Shown here: piece by piece, positions 1 through 6,418 of the stretch
Layout: every line of letters starts with the position of its first letter
Position numbering within the stretch: the first letter of the stretch is position 1
From: Acidobacteriota bacterium
Lineage (GTDB): Bacteria; Acidobacteriota; Thermoanaerobaculia; Gp7-AA8
Length of the DNA stretch: 9,830 nucleotides
Direction of reading: 5' to 3'
NCBI GenBank assembly: GCA_003223695.1
Contig: QHVY01000048.1
Location: 1-9,830, forward strand
Program-made: the position numbers and the translations under genes
The notes under the pieces: generated by a model
What the model saw: the letters and a program-made list of their open reading frames with translations, nothing else
Database searches by the model: none
Told to the model about the DNA's origin: nothing

Positions 1-256
1 CGTCGCTGAGTTTCGCGACGACGTGCGCGTGACCGTCGTCGATTTTCACGACACGAACGGCATCAAGGTCCTTCTGCACCAGAAAATGGACATGCTGCAA
101 CGCCTCGGAAGCCCCGCCGATCGACAGCGCGGTCCCGAGAGCCAGCGTCGCCATGAAACGACCACCTAAAATACGCAACATGCGATGAGTTTCGGTTCTC
201 CGGCGCAGCTTTGCAGTGCGAAGGGACACAGAATCAATGAGGGATGTTTTCTTCAT
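1..256 (-). CDS. Exported protein of unknown function, N-terminal part (runs off left edge)
   Basis: An open frame reads leftward with no stop from ATG 256 to the window edge (85 codons). The ATG begins Met-Lys-Lys, follows an in-frame TAA nine bases upstream, and has AAGGA three bases before it. Later in-frame ATGs at 181 and 154 are alternatives. The start at 181 gives a classical signal peptide: arginines at the front, then a hydrophobic stretch containing MATLALGTALSIGG and a likely cleavage after ASEA. The start at 256 places about 34 basic or polar residues before the hydrophobic stretch, which is long for a signal peptide. The mature part seen (QHVHFLVQKDLDAVRVVKIDDG and on) matches no family I recognise. 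It lies downstream of the AMMECR1 gene on the same strand but is separated from it by 301 bp holding a MITE, so it is probably transcribed separately. Confidence 0.6.
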   Translation of the reverse strand, partial: MKKTSLIDSVSLRTAKLRRRTETHRMLRILGGRFMATLALGTALSIGGASEALQHVHFLVQKDLDAVRVVKIDDGHAHVVAKLSD

Positions 257-323
257 TTTTCCTTAGTTATTTCGCTGCAAATAACAGCGTATTTGTCACG
301 AGTGCGAATCAAAACGCCATCCT

Positions 324-345
324 ACGGGCAGTTATGCCCGTTTTT
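324..345 (+). terminator. Perfect palindrome with T-tract (terminator-like, or an operator)
   Basis: ACGGGCA (324-330), loop GTTA, TGCCCGT (335-341) form a perfect 7-bp stem, followed by TTTT. This reads as an intrinsic terminator for plus-strand transcription, yet no plus-strand gene lies upstream. In the minus direction the stem is not followed by a U-tract, so it does not fit as the terminator of the AMMECR1 operon. A two-fold symmetric operator for the leftward gene, about 70 bp upstream of its start, is an equally good reading. Confidence 0.4.
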
Positions 346-369
346 GCAAGCTCATCCTTGCTAAATATG

Positions 370-412
370 ATGGGGTCGTAGCTTTCCTTGTGATTTTTGT
401 ACGTAATGTAGA
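370..412 (+). repeat. Left terminal inverted repeat of the MITE-like element
   Basis: This 43-bp arm begins ATGGGGTCGTAGCTTTCC and ends ATGTAGA. It differs from the other arm only at arm positions 10, 30, 34 and 36, so the outer 29 bases carry a single mismatch. Confidence 0.75.
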
Positions 413-515
413 GTCCGCTTCGCCGAATGCCTGTAGCCGGGTCGCAAATCCTGATGTCGGTACGGACCGCCAGGCGTATGGCCGGCATTATCCTCGAGAG
501 ACAGAACCAGCATCT

Positions 516-558
516 TCTACATAAAGTAGAAAAATCACAAGGAAAGCTGCGACCCCAT
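516..558 (-). repeat. Right terminal inverted repeat of the MITE-like element
   Basis: This arm is the reverse complement of the left one, with four mismatches. Read on the minus strand it begins immediately at the end of the AMMECR1 gene: position 558 is both the last base of the TAA stop and the first base of the repeat. Confidence 0.75.
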
Positions 559-1103
559 TATTCGCCGAAGACTTCGGCCGAGAACTTTTCGATCCGCGCT
601 TCGCCTGAGCGCCACGAGCCAGGCGCAAGGCCGGCTTTGACGCACGTCTGGTCGAGAAAAGTCTCGCGGTCCCATCCATATTCTGTCGCCACCTGCGGCA
701 ATAGCAGACCGGCAAAGCGGCCTCGGCTGATGATCAGACCGTCACGGCCGACTTCGATTTCTTCGACATTTCGGACAGGCTCGATTGGTCCCATCACCGA
801 AATCTCCAACTCGAGCTCTCGCATCTCTTCCGCACCAACCGGAAAAAATCGCGGATCGCGGAACGCCGCCGACACCGCGCTCGACACGACAGCTTTGATC
901 AGCGGCTCGACTGCGCGAATCGATCCGATACATCCGCGCAGATCGCCCTGTTTCGTACGCAAGGTTACGAATGCGCCCGCCGGACGGCGCAGCGTCTCGT
1001 CGTAATCGCCTTCGCTCAACGCAGGCGAGCGGCCGCCGAGGACGGATTCAATCGACGTCCGGGCGAGCTTCAGGAGTTGCCGGCGCTGTTCTTCGTTGAG
1101 CAC
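558..1103 (-). CDS. amrA: AMMECR1-family protein (AmmeMemoRadiSam system protein A)
   Basis: The 181-residue product matches the AMMECR1 family. It has the signature LRGCIG at residues 55-60, an N-terminal helix typical of the family (NEEQRRQLLKLARTSIE), a RRPAGAFVTLR strand before the signature, and a FRDPRFFPV segment after it. Length is normal (about 180-200). The biochemical role of the family is not settled; many bacteria encode it with a Memo-like protein and a radical SAM enzyme, neither of which is visible here. The start is GTG at 1103, which places the N-terminal helix exactly at the beginning. It overlaps the upstream LAB_N gene by 56 bp, so translation is probably coupled. The TAA stop is formed at the edge of the MITE-like element, but the C-terminus looks complete. 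The symbol follows the AmmeMemoRadiSam naming and is tentative. Confidence 0.88.
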   Translation of the reverse strand: MLNEEQRRQLLKLARTSIESVLGGRSPALSEGDYDETLRRPAGAFVTLRTKQGDLRGCIGSIRAVEPLIKAVVSSAVSAAFRDPRFFPVGAEEMRELELEISVMGPIEPVRNVEEIEVGRDGLIISRGRFAGLLLPQVATEYGWDRETFLDQTCVKAGLAPGSWRSGEARIEKFSAEVFGE

Positions 1104-1353
1104 GATAGATGAGCATCAGGTTGCGGACGTACACCACAAGACCTGCCCCCTGTCCGATGATGAACACTGCGTCTCGTTTGTGAATCGCATAAGCGGTCGT
1201 GATGATTCCGCCGACGATCGACAGATACCAGAAAACGAGCGGGATGTGACTCTCGCGCTTCCTTTCCGACGCGATCCACTGAACGATGAAACGCGCGCCG
1301 AAGATCACCTGTCCGAGAAGGCCGAAAGCGAGCCAGGCACGATCGAGCGTCAT
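1048..1353 (-). CDS. LAB_N (lipid A biosynthesis N-terminal domain) small membrane protein
   Basis: This is a 101-residue integral membrane protein with three hydrophobic segments, at about residues 7-27, 38-58 and 62-82. The motif RFIVQWIASERKRESHIPLV, followed by FWYLSIVGG, and the later DAVFIIGQG...VYVRNLMLIY, are characteristic of the LAB_N family. That domain occurs fused to some lipid A disaccharide synthases or as a stand-alone partner of envelope glycosyltransferases. I place the start at ATG 1353 rather than an upstream ATG at 1398, because 1353 forms an ATGA overlap with the stop of the glycosyltransferase gene, and the family begins at this point. Adjacency and the four-base overlap suggest it works with the GT2 enzyme, perhaps as a membrane anchor or a lipid-linked-sugar handling subunit (inference). 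Confidence 0.85.
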   Translation of the reverse strand: MTLDRAWLAFGLLGQVIFGARFIVQWIASERKRESHIPLVFWYLSIVGGIITTAYAIHKRDAVFIIGQGAGLVVYVRNLMLIYRAQRRTAPATPEARPDVD

Positions 1354-2030
1354 GCGTCTTCTTTCACCCGATAGTTCAGCGTTCGCTTCGACATCCACCG
1401 AACCGCCAGACAGTCAACCAGTCCGCGCATTGCGCGATTCATCGCGCCGTACTTCGAGACGCCGAATTTGCGCGCGCGATGGTTGACCGGCATCTCGACA
1501 ACTTTGTAACCCCTCATGCGCACGAGCGTCGGCAGAAAGCGGTGCATGCCGGTGTAGAGCGAGAGGCGATCGACAGCTTCTCGCTTCACGAGCTTGAGCG
1601 AGCAGCCGGTGTCAGTGATCTGATCGCCGGTGATCCAGTTTCGGACGCCGTTGCCGATGCGTGACTGCATCTTGCGCGTCCATGTGTCCTGCCGGTTCAT
1701 CATCGGCGGAATGTCCGCCGGATCGTTCTGCAGATCGGCATCGAGTGAGACGACGTACTTGCCGCGCGCAGCGCGCCATGCCGCGTCGAGGGCCGCGGTC
1801 TGTCCGCTGTTTTTCTCGAAGGTCAGCACGCGAAGGTTCGGATAGTTCGTTCGGCTCCGCCGCAAAACCTCGAGACTGCGATCGCGCGAGCCGTCATCGA
1901 CCGCGACCATCTCGTACGACCATGGCTGTCCTCGCATTGCCGCCGCGATTTCGTCGAGCAGGATGGGGATGTTTTCCTCTTCGTTGAAGACGGGGAAAAC
2001 GACGGACAAGTCGGGCTGCGCGCTTACCAC
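1350..2030 (-). CDS. GT2-family glycosyltransferase (dolichyl/undecaprenyl-phosphate sugar transferase-like), apparently shortened
   Basis: The 226-residue product has a GT-A fold signature: SVVFPVFNEEENI near the N-terminus, VDDGSRDRS, GQTAALDAAWRAARG, and the DADLQNDP metal-binding segment. The C-terminal half carries RQDTWTRKMQSRIGNGVRNW, TDTGCSLK and the VNHRARKFGVSKYG acceptor region. This is the pattern of DPM1/ArnC-like transferases that load a sugar onto a polyprenyl phosphate at the inner membrane. No membrane helices are seen; the LAB_N neighbour may supply the membrane contact. The family normally has about 14-18 residues, including a YDVVxGxR-type strand, between the DIP helix and RQDTW, but here IPPMM joins directly to NRQDTW. 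That looks like an in-frame deletion and may impair activity. The start is GTG 2030, abutting a palindromic repeat; an in-frame TGA lies nine bases upstream. Confidence 0.82.
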   Translation of the reverse strand: MVSAQPDLSVVFPVFNEEENIPILLDEIAAAMRGQPWSYEMVAVDDGSRDRSLEVLRRSRTNYPNLRVLTFEKNSGQTAALDAAWRAARGKYVVSLDADLQNDPADIPPMMNRQDTWTRKMQSRIGNGVRNWITGDQITDTGCSLKLVKREAVDRLSLYTGMHRFLPTLVRMRGYKVVEMPVNHRARKFGVSKYGAMNRAMRGLVDCLAVRWMSKRTLNYRVKEDA

Positions 2031-2032
2031 GA

Positions 2033-2145
2033 CCCCTCATCCTCAGCTTCGCGGCACCTTCTCCCCGCGCGCGGGGAAAAGGATCTCGCGCAAGTTCCCT
2101 CGCCCCGCGGAGCGGGGAGAGGGTGGCCGAAGGCCGGGTGAGGGG
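2033..2145. repeat. REP-like compound palindromic repeat filling the TatD-GT2 gap
   Basis: The 113-bp segment has imperfectly complementary outer arms, CCCCTCATCCTC... at the left and ...GGTGAGGGG at the right. Within them are three local hairpins: the palindrome CCCCGCGCGCGGGG (2063-2076), CCCCGC-GGA-GCGGGG (2103-2117) and GGCC-GAA-GGCC (2125-2135). Similar CCCTCACCCGGCC...CTCTCCCC palindromes are scattered between genes in many GC-rich bacterial genomes. It ends 3 bp from the TatD stop and begins 2 bp before the GT2 GTG start, so it occupies the whole gap. Its outer GAGG lies four bases before the GTG and could serve as ribosome binding site. In RNA it could also act as an attenuating hairpin between the two genes. 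Confidence 0.75.
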
Positions 2146-2148
2146 CTG

Positions 2149-2901
2149 TCATCGCGGAAGTCTAACGCCGAAGACGCGCTCGAAATTTGCGGTGGTCTGC
2201 TCGGCCACTTTCTCCAGCGGCTCCCCCCAGAGCGTCGCCAGCAGCTCCGCGATTTTGATCACATACGCGGGCTCGTTGTCGCGCCCGCGAAACGGCACCG
2301 GCGCGAGGTACGGAGTATCGGTCTCGATGAGCACGCGATCGTGCGGCAGCCGGCGCGCGCAATCACGCAGCGATTCCGCCGTTCGAAATGTCACGATTCC
2401 AGAGAATGAAATGAAATAGCCACGATCGATCAGCTTCGCGGCGACTTCATACGATTCCGTGAACGAGTGCAGAATTCCTTTTCCGCCGCTCAGAATCTGC
2501 AACATGTCATCATTCGATTCCCGATTGTGAACGATCACCGGAAGACTGAGCCGCTTTGCGAGATCGATATGCCGCTCGAAGACGGCGATCTGCGTCTCGC
2601 GAGGCGAATGCATGTAGTGGTAGTCGAGACCGATTTCGCCGATTGCCACGACTCGCTCGGCTTTCGCGAATTTTTCAATCGCACTGAACGCCGCGTCATC
2701 GCAATCCTTCGCCTCATGCGGATGAAACCCCACCGCCGCCCACACATCGTCATTTTTCTGTGCGATGTCGACGGCTTCCGGCGCGTCGTCGAGTTTCGTA
2801 CCTGGCACCACGAAGCCACGAACGCCTTGTTCGCGTGCGCGCGCGAGCGCGGCATCGCCATCGGCCATCGTGAGGTGACAGTGCGAGTCAGTGAACGTCA
2901 A
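2149..2901 (-). CDS. tatD: TatD-family metal-dependent hydrolase (DNase-like)
   Basis: The 250-residue product is a complete TatD/YcfH-type TIM-barrel amidohydrolase. The metal-site motifs are all present: HxH (H7, H9 in DSHCHL), E89 in GEIGLDY, H125 in VIVHNRES, H145 in GILHSF and D195 in ETDTPYLAPVP, followed by FRGRDNEPAYV. Family members are cytoplasmic, divalent-metal-dependent 3'-5' exonucleases or related phosphoesterases used in DNA repair or turnover; the natural substrate here is unproven. The start is TTG 2901, which overlaps the TGA stop of the kinase gene in a TTGA junction and puts the HxH motif at the usual place. Translation is therefore probably coupled to the kinase gene. 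Length is at the lower end of the family because the first loop is short. The symbol marks the family, not proven orthology. Confidence 0.92.
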   Translation of the reverse strand: MTFTDSHCHLTMADGDAALARAREQGVRGFVVPGTKLDDAPEAVDIAQKNDDVWAAVGFHPHEAKDCDDAAFSAIEKFAKAERVVAIGEIGLDYHYMHSPRETQIAVFERHIDLAKRLSLPVIVHNRESNDDMLQILSGGKGILHSFTESYEVAAKLIDRGYFISFSGIVTFRTAESLRDCARRLPHDRVLIETDTPYLAPVPFRGRDNEPAYVIKIAELLATLWGEPLEKVAEQTTANFERVFGVRLPR

Positions 2902-5228
2902 ACCGGCACGCCGATGCGGCGCAGCAAATGCGTAAAGCGCGGATCGGAACGGTAACGCTCAAACCGCTCGTCCCACTTCACGTGGACGAGCCAGCTCGAG
3001 CGCTCGAGGTAGGCTTTCTCCAGCCACTCGAAGACTTTTTCTTTATCGCCGAGTCCGGCGTAAACGACGGCGAAGTCGTACGCGGGGATGTAGCGCTCTG
3101 CGCTCCGCTTCGTCAGCTTCGCCAGAATCTCCTCGGCTTCGCGCTTCCGCCCAGCAGATGCGTACGCGTACGCAAGGCCGGACATCGCCGGCGGCACTCC
3201 TTTTGACAGCTCCACAGCCTGTTCGAACGAAGCGATCGCCTCGGGCAATCGTCCTTTCTGCTGATAGGCGCGGCCGAGGTAGTAGTGCGCCGAAAAGGCG
3301 GAGGGATCCATATCGACAGCCTCGAGCGACCGGGCAACAGCGCGGTCATAGCGTCGAGCGTACAGACAATGCCATCCGACACATGAAGCCCACGTCACAT
3401 TGAGCGGGTCGAGATCCGCGGCTTTCTCGCTCTCGGCCAGAGATTCGTCAACCCGATCGAGCGTCAGTAGAAGGTGTGCGTACCAATGATGGCCGGTGGC
3501 ACTGCTTGGATTCAGCTCGATCGCTTTTTTGAACTCTTGCTCGGCTCCTTGCCAATCCCATTCGTGGTGCAGCTTGGTCATCGCTAACACACCGTGCGCG
3601 GCAGAGAGCGCAACGTTGTCATTGCCGTTCTGCTCCAACTGAATTGCCTGGAGCGCAAGCTCTTTCGCTTTTGGATAGAACTGCATCGGGGGAATGGTCT
3701 GGCTGAACATTCCAAACATCGCATGATATTGAGCGAGCAAAACGTACGGCCGCGCGTACGTTGGATCGGTGGCGATCGCCTGCTCGATCAGTCCCTTTGC
3801 TTTCGCAAGCTGCTGCGGACGCGTTTGCCAGAAATACACCGCCTGCAGGCAGGCCTCACGCGCTTTCACCCGACGTGCTTCCTGCCGAGCGGCAACGAGA
3901 TGCTGCCGCTCGGTACTCGTGAGTCTTACGCTAAGCCGGTCGAAAATACCGAGGGCGATTGAAGGAGCAAGCGAGAGATCGTCTGCCGCTCGATCAAAGA
4001 CTTGAGTCCAAAGCTCCTGCCCACTTTGACCGTCGTACAAATGAACAATGACGACGGCACGTGTCCCACTGCGTTGCACCGAACCGGAAACGATTTTGCC
4101 CGCGCGGAGCTGCCGCGCCAAATCAGGAATTGCTGTCCCGCGTTTGACATAGAAGGATGATCCGCCGTTTGTGACACGAAGTGACGAGCTCTTCATCAAC
4201 TGATAGATCAGGTCCTGACCGGTCGCATTCGCAAAGACCTCGTCTTCTGGATTTCCCGAAACGTTCTCAAATCGGAGTACGGCGATCGATTGCGGCGGCC
4301 GTCCACCGAACGTAATGCCGCCTCGATAGGCCACCGCAATCGCAATCGCGATGATGACGATCGCAGTGGCAGTGATCGCGACCGAAGGCACACTCCGTTT
4401 GCGCCGCACAGGCGTCGATGCGCCTGACGAAGGGCGCTTCAGGTCATCGAGCAGCTCGTTGGCCGATTGGTACCGACGCTTCGGATCTTTATCGAGCGCT
4501 TTGAGAATCACGCGATCGAGCTCCAGCGAGATCGCCGGATTCACGGTGCTCGGTGCAGGCGGCTGTTGGTTGAGGATCGCTTGGATCAGCGGTCCCGGGA
4601 GCGACGCAACGAAGGGCCGCCGCCCGGTTGCCAGCTCGTACAGAACAGCGCCGGCTGCGTAGATGTCGGCGCGCTCGTCGATGTCCGTTCCATTGATCTG
4701 CTCCGGAGCCATGTACGCGAGCGTCCCCGCCGTGCCCTGTTCGTGGAGAACCGTCGGCGATGATTCCGTCGTCCGCATGAGAAGCGCTAAACCGAAATCG
4801 AGAATCTTCACGCGACCGTCGGACGTCATCGCCAGATTCGTCGGCTTCAGATCGCGATGCAGCACTCCGTGCGCATGCGCGGCCGCCAATCCTTCAGCGA
4901 TCTGCATTCCGATCGTCAGAACGTCTTTCTCGTTCAGCGGTCCGGCGGGCGGCGTCCCGCGTACCAGCTCCATGACGAGGAAATCGATGCCGTCGGCGCT
5001 GTCGTAATCATGGATGGTGGCGATGTTCGGGTGATTGAAGCGGGAGAGCGTCAGGGCTTCCTGCCGAAATCGCTTGCGTGCTGCAGGATCGTCGCTCTTC
5101 GCCGACGGAAGAACTTTGAGCGCGACCTCGCGTTCCAATCGCGTATCGCGAGCGCTGTACACCTCTCCCATTCCACCTGCGCCGAGTGGTTTGTCGACTC
5201 GGTAGTGCCCGAGGGTCCGACCAATCAT
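2898..5228 (-). CDS. Receptor-type Ser/Thr protein kinase with FlgO-like and TPR sensor region
   Basis: The 776-residue protein has four parts. Residues 9-265 form a PknB-type kinase with an intact catalytic set: glycine loop GAGGMGEVY (16-24), K38, E57, HRDLKPTN (124-131), DFG (144-146) and APE (174-176). A basic linker leads to one membrane helix (about 283-301). Residues from about 312 to 420 resemble the FlgO-like domain often found in these kinases (SIAVLRFENVSG...EVFANATGQDLIYQLMKS). From about 455 to 720 there are several TPR units, for example GHHWYAHLLLTLDRVDESLAESEKAADLDP and AHYYLGRAYQQKGRLPEAIASFEQAVEL. The C-terminal part is expected outside the inner membrane, as a protein-interaction sensor for the cytoplasmic kinase. 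The ATG at 5228 has only a weak GGAA nearby. The thiolase stop lies 23 bp upstream. The loop after the hinge (RGTPPAGPL) is slightly short for the family. The target is unknown. Confidence 0.93.
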   Translation of the reverse strand: MIGRTLGHYRVDKPLGAGGMGEVYSARDTRLEREVALKVLPSAKSDDPAARKRFRQEALTLSRFNHPNIATIHDYDSADGIDFLVMELVRGTPPAGPLNEKDVLTIGMQIAEGLAAAHAHGVLHRDLKPTNLAMTSDGRVKILDFGLALLMRTTESSPTVLHEQGTAGTLAYMAPEQINGTDIDERADIYAAGAVLYELATGRRPFVASLPGPLIQAILNQQPPAPSTVNPAISLELDRVILKALDKDPKRRYQSANELLDDLKRPSSGASTPVRRKRSVPSVAITATAIVIIAIAIAVAYRGGITFGGRPPQSIAVLRFENVSGNPEDEVFANATGQDLIYQLMKSSSLRVTNGGSSFYVKRGTAIPDLARQLRAGKIVSGSVQRSGTRAVVIVHLYDGQSGQELWTQVFDRAADDLSLAPSIALGIFDRLSVRLTSTERQHLVAARQEARRVKAREACLQAVYFWQTRPQQLAKAKGLIEQAIATDPTYARPYVLLAQYHAMFGMFSQTIPPMQFYPKAKELALQAIQLEQNGNDNVALSAAHGVLAMTKLHHEWDWQGAEQEFKKAIELNPSSATGHHWYAHLLLTLDRVDESLAESEKAADLDPLNVTWASCVGWHCLYARRYDRAVARSLEAVDMDPSAFSAHYYLGRAYQQKGRLPEAIASFEQAVELSKGVPPAMSGLAYAYASAGRKREAEEILAKLTKRSAERYIPAYDFAVVYAGLGDKEKVFEWLEKAYLERSSWLVHVKWDERFERYRSDPRFTHLLRRIGVPV

Positions 5229-5251
5229 GTGGGTTCCGAAGGAAAGTTATC

Positions 5252-6418
5252 TTACACGCGCTCGACAATCATTGACAGCCCCATCCCGCCGGAAATGCAA
5301 AGCGTGGCGAGCCCGACCGTCTTATCGTGTGTATGCAGAGCGTGCAGCAGCGTCGTGGTGATTCGCGCACCAGTGCAACCGATCGGATGACCGAGCGCGA
5401 TCGCGCCGCCGTGGACGTTCACCTTGTCGCGATCAAAGTGCAGCTCGCGATCGCACGCGATCACCTGCGCGGCAAACGCTTCGTTCAATTCGATCAGGTC
5501 GATGTCGGCGAGCGACATGCCGACGTCTCGCAACAGCTTTTGTGTCGCAGGAACCGGACCGATGCCCATGATTTTCGGATCGACACCCGCCTGTGCGTAG
5601 CCGATGATCCGCGCCATTGGCTCGAGTCCGTGTTTCTTCAGCGCATCACCTGACGCGACGAGCATCGATGACGCGCCATCAGTCACGCCCGACGAGTTCC
5701 CGGCGTGGACGCTGCCGTCCTTGCGAAACACCGGCGGCAACTTCGCAAGCGAGCCGAGGTCGGTGTCGAAGCGCGGGTGCTCATCGCGTTGCAAATTTTC
5801 GAGCGGCACGATTTCGTCATCGAACCGATTTTTTGCGTAGGCGCGCTCTGTTTTTTTCTGCGACTCGAGCGCGAATTGATCCTGCTCCTGGCGCGAGATT
5901 CGGTAGCGCTCAGCGAGCGTCTCCGCCGTCGCGCCCATCATCTCATCGGCCAGCGGGCACATGAAGCCGTCGCGATACATGCCGTCGACGACCTCGCCAT
6001 CGCCCATTTTCGTGCCCCAGCGCGCGCGCATCAGCAGGTAGGGCGTATTTGACATCGATTCAGTGCCGCCGGCCAGCACGACTTGCGCGTGACCGAGTCG
6101 AATTTGATCGGCAGCGTTCATGATTGCGCGCAGTCCTGAGCCGCAGGCCTGATTCACCGTGTACGCCGGCACTTCATGACGCAATCCGCTCTTGATCGCG
6201 ATCTGCCGCGCGGCATTCGGTCCGACGCCGGCCTGCCGCGCGTTTCCGAAGATCACTTCATCGATCGCCTGCGTGTCGATTCCGCTGCGCTCGATTGTGG
6301 CCTTTGCGCTGGCCACGCCGAGCTGCGGGGCAGTCATCGATGCCAGCGCGCCGCCGAATTTTCCGATCGGCGTCCGCAGCGCGGCGATCAGAAAAATGTC
6401 TGTATCGAGTTTTGGCAT
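5252..6418 (-). CDS. Thiolase (acetyl-CoA C-acetyltransferase)
   Basis: The 388-residue product is a type II thiolase. It has the nucleophilic cysteine C92 in NQACGSG, NEAFAAQ, GHPIG with H344, and the second active-site cysteine C374 in CISGG near the C-terminus, so the catalytic triad is complete. It condenses two acetyl-CoA to acetoacetyl-CoA or runs the reverse thiolysis in fatty-acid or ketone-body metabolism; the sequence alone does not decide the direction. Length is close to the usual 390-395. The loop before DEHPR is a few residues short compared with common family members. It starts at ATG 6418 inside the 3' end of the M20 gene (31-bp overlap), which implies translational coupling. 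No beta-oxidation partner lies within the window. Confidence 0.93.
   Translation of the reverse strand: MPKLDTDIFLIAALRTPIGKFGGALASMTAPQLGVASAKATIERSGIDTQAIDEVIFGNARQAGVGPNAARQIAIKSGLRHEVPAYTVNQACGSGLRAIMNAADQIRLGHAQVVLAGGTESMSNTPYLLMRARWGTKMGDGEVVDGMYRDGFMCPLADEMMGATAETLAERYRISRQEQDQFALESQKKTERAYAKNRFDDEIVPLENLQRDEHPRFDTDLGSLAKLPPVFRKDGSVHAGNSSGVTDGASSMLVASGDALKKHGLEPMARIIGYAQAGVDPKIMGIGPVPATQKLLRDVGMSLADIDLIELNEAFAAQVIACDRELHFDRDKVNVHGGAIALGHPIGCTGARITTTLLHALHTHDKTVGLATLCISGGMGLSMIVERV

Larger units (their letters stand above)
257..557. other. Non-coding region between the exported protein and the AMMECR1 gene
   Basis: No convincing gene lies here on either strand. From left to right it holds a short dyad (CGCTG at 273-277 and CAGCG at 285-289) just upstream of the leftward gene, a stronger 7-bp palindrome with a T-tract at 324-345, and the MITE-like element from 370. 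A plus-strand open frame starting at 427 runs from the MITE interior across the AMMECR1 gene and is its shadow. I could not find a convincing -35/-10 pair for the leftward gene. Confidence 0.6.
370..558. mobile_element. MITE-like element, 189 bp, with 43-bp terminal inverted repeats
   Basis: The left end (370-412) and the reverse complement of the right end (516-558) match at 39 of 43 positions by direct reading. Both ends begin ATGGGGTCG. The 103-bp interior has no coding potential of its own, but it contains further dyads, for example AATGCC near 426 against GGCATT near 484, and CGGT/ACCG around 462-473. The element could therefore fold as one long hairpin. No transposase is present, so it would need one in trans. 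Long imperfect hairpins beginning GGGGTC resemble elements moved by IS200/IS605-like or REP-associated Y1 transposases, but that assignment is an inference. No clear target-site duplication was found. The right edge coincides with the last base of the AMMECR1 stop codon. Confidence 0.7.

Noticed and set aside
370..558. Structured RNA or riboswitch
   Set aside because: The near-perfect 43-bp end arms fit a MITE better, and the element lies at the 3' end of a gene. It is not excluded that the hairpin also acts in RNA.
427..1005. Plus-strand open frame of 192 codons
   Set aside because: It is antisense to the AMMECR1 gene, starts inside the MITE, and its protein is low-complexity with no recognisable motif.
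558..1103. Complete AmmeMemoRadiSam three-gene system
   Set aside because: Only the AMMECR1 component is present; no Memo-like or radical SAM gene occurs in the window.
1354..1398. Longer start for the LAB_N gene at 1398
   Set aside because: The extra 15 residues are polar, lie inside the GT2 gene, and are absent from the family. ATG 1353 forms the usual ATGA junction.
2033..2145. CRISPR-like array of palindromic units
   Set aside because: The hairpins differ from each other and there are no equal-length spacers. It is a single compound REP-like repeat.
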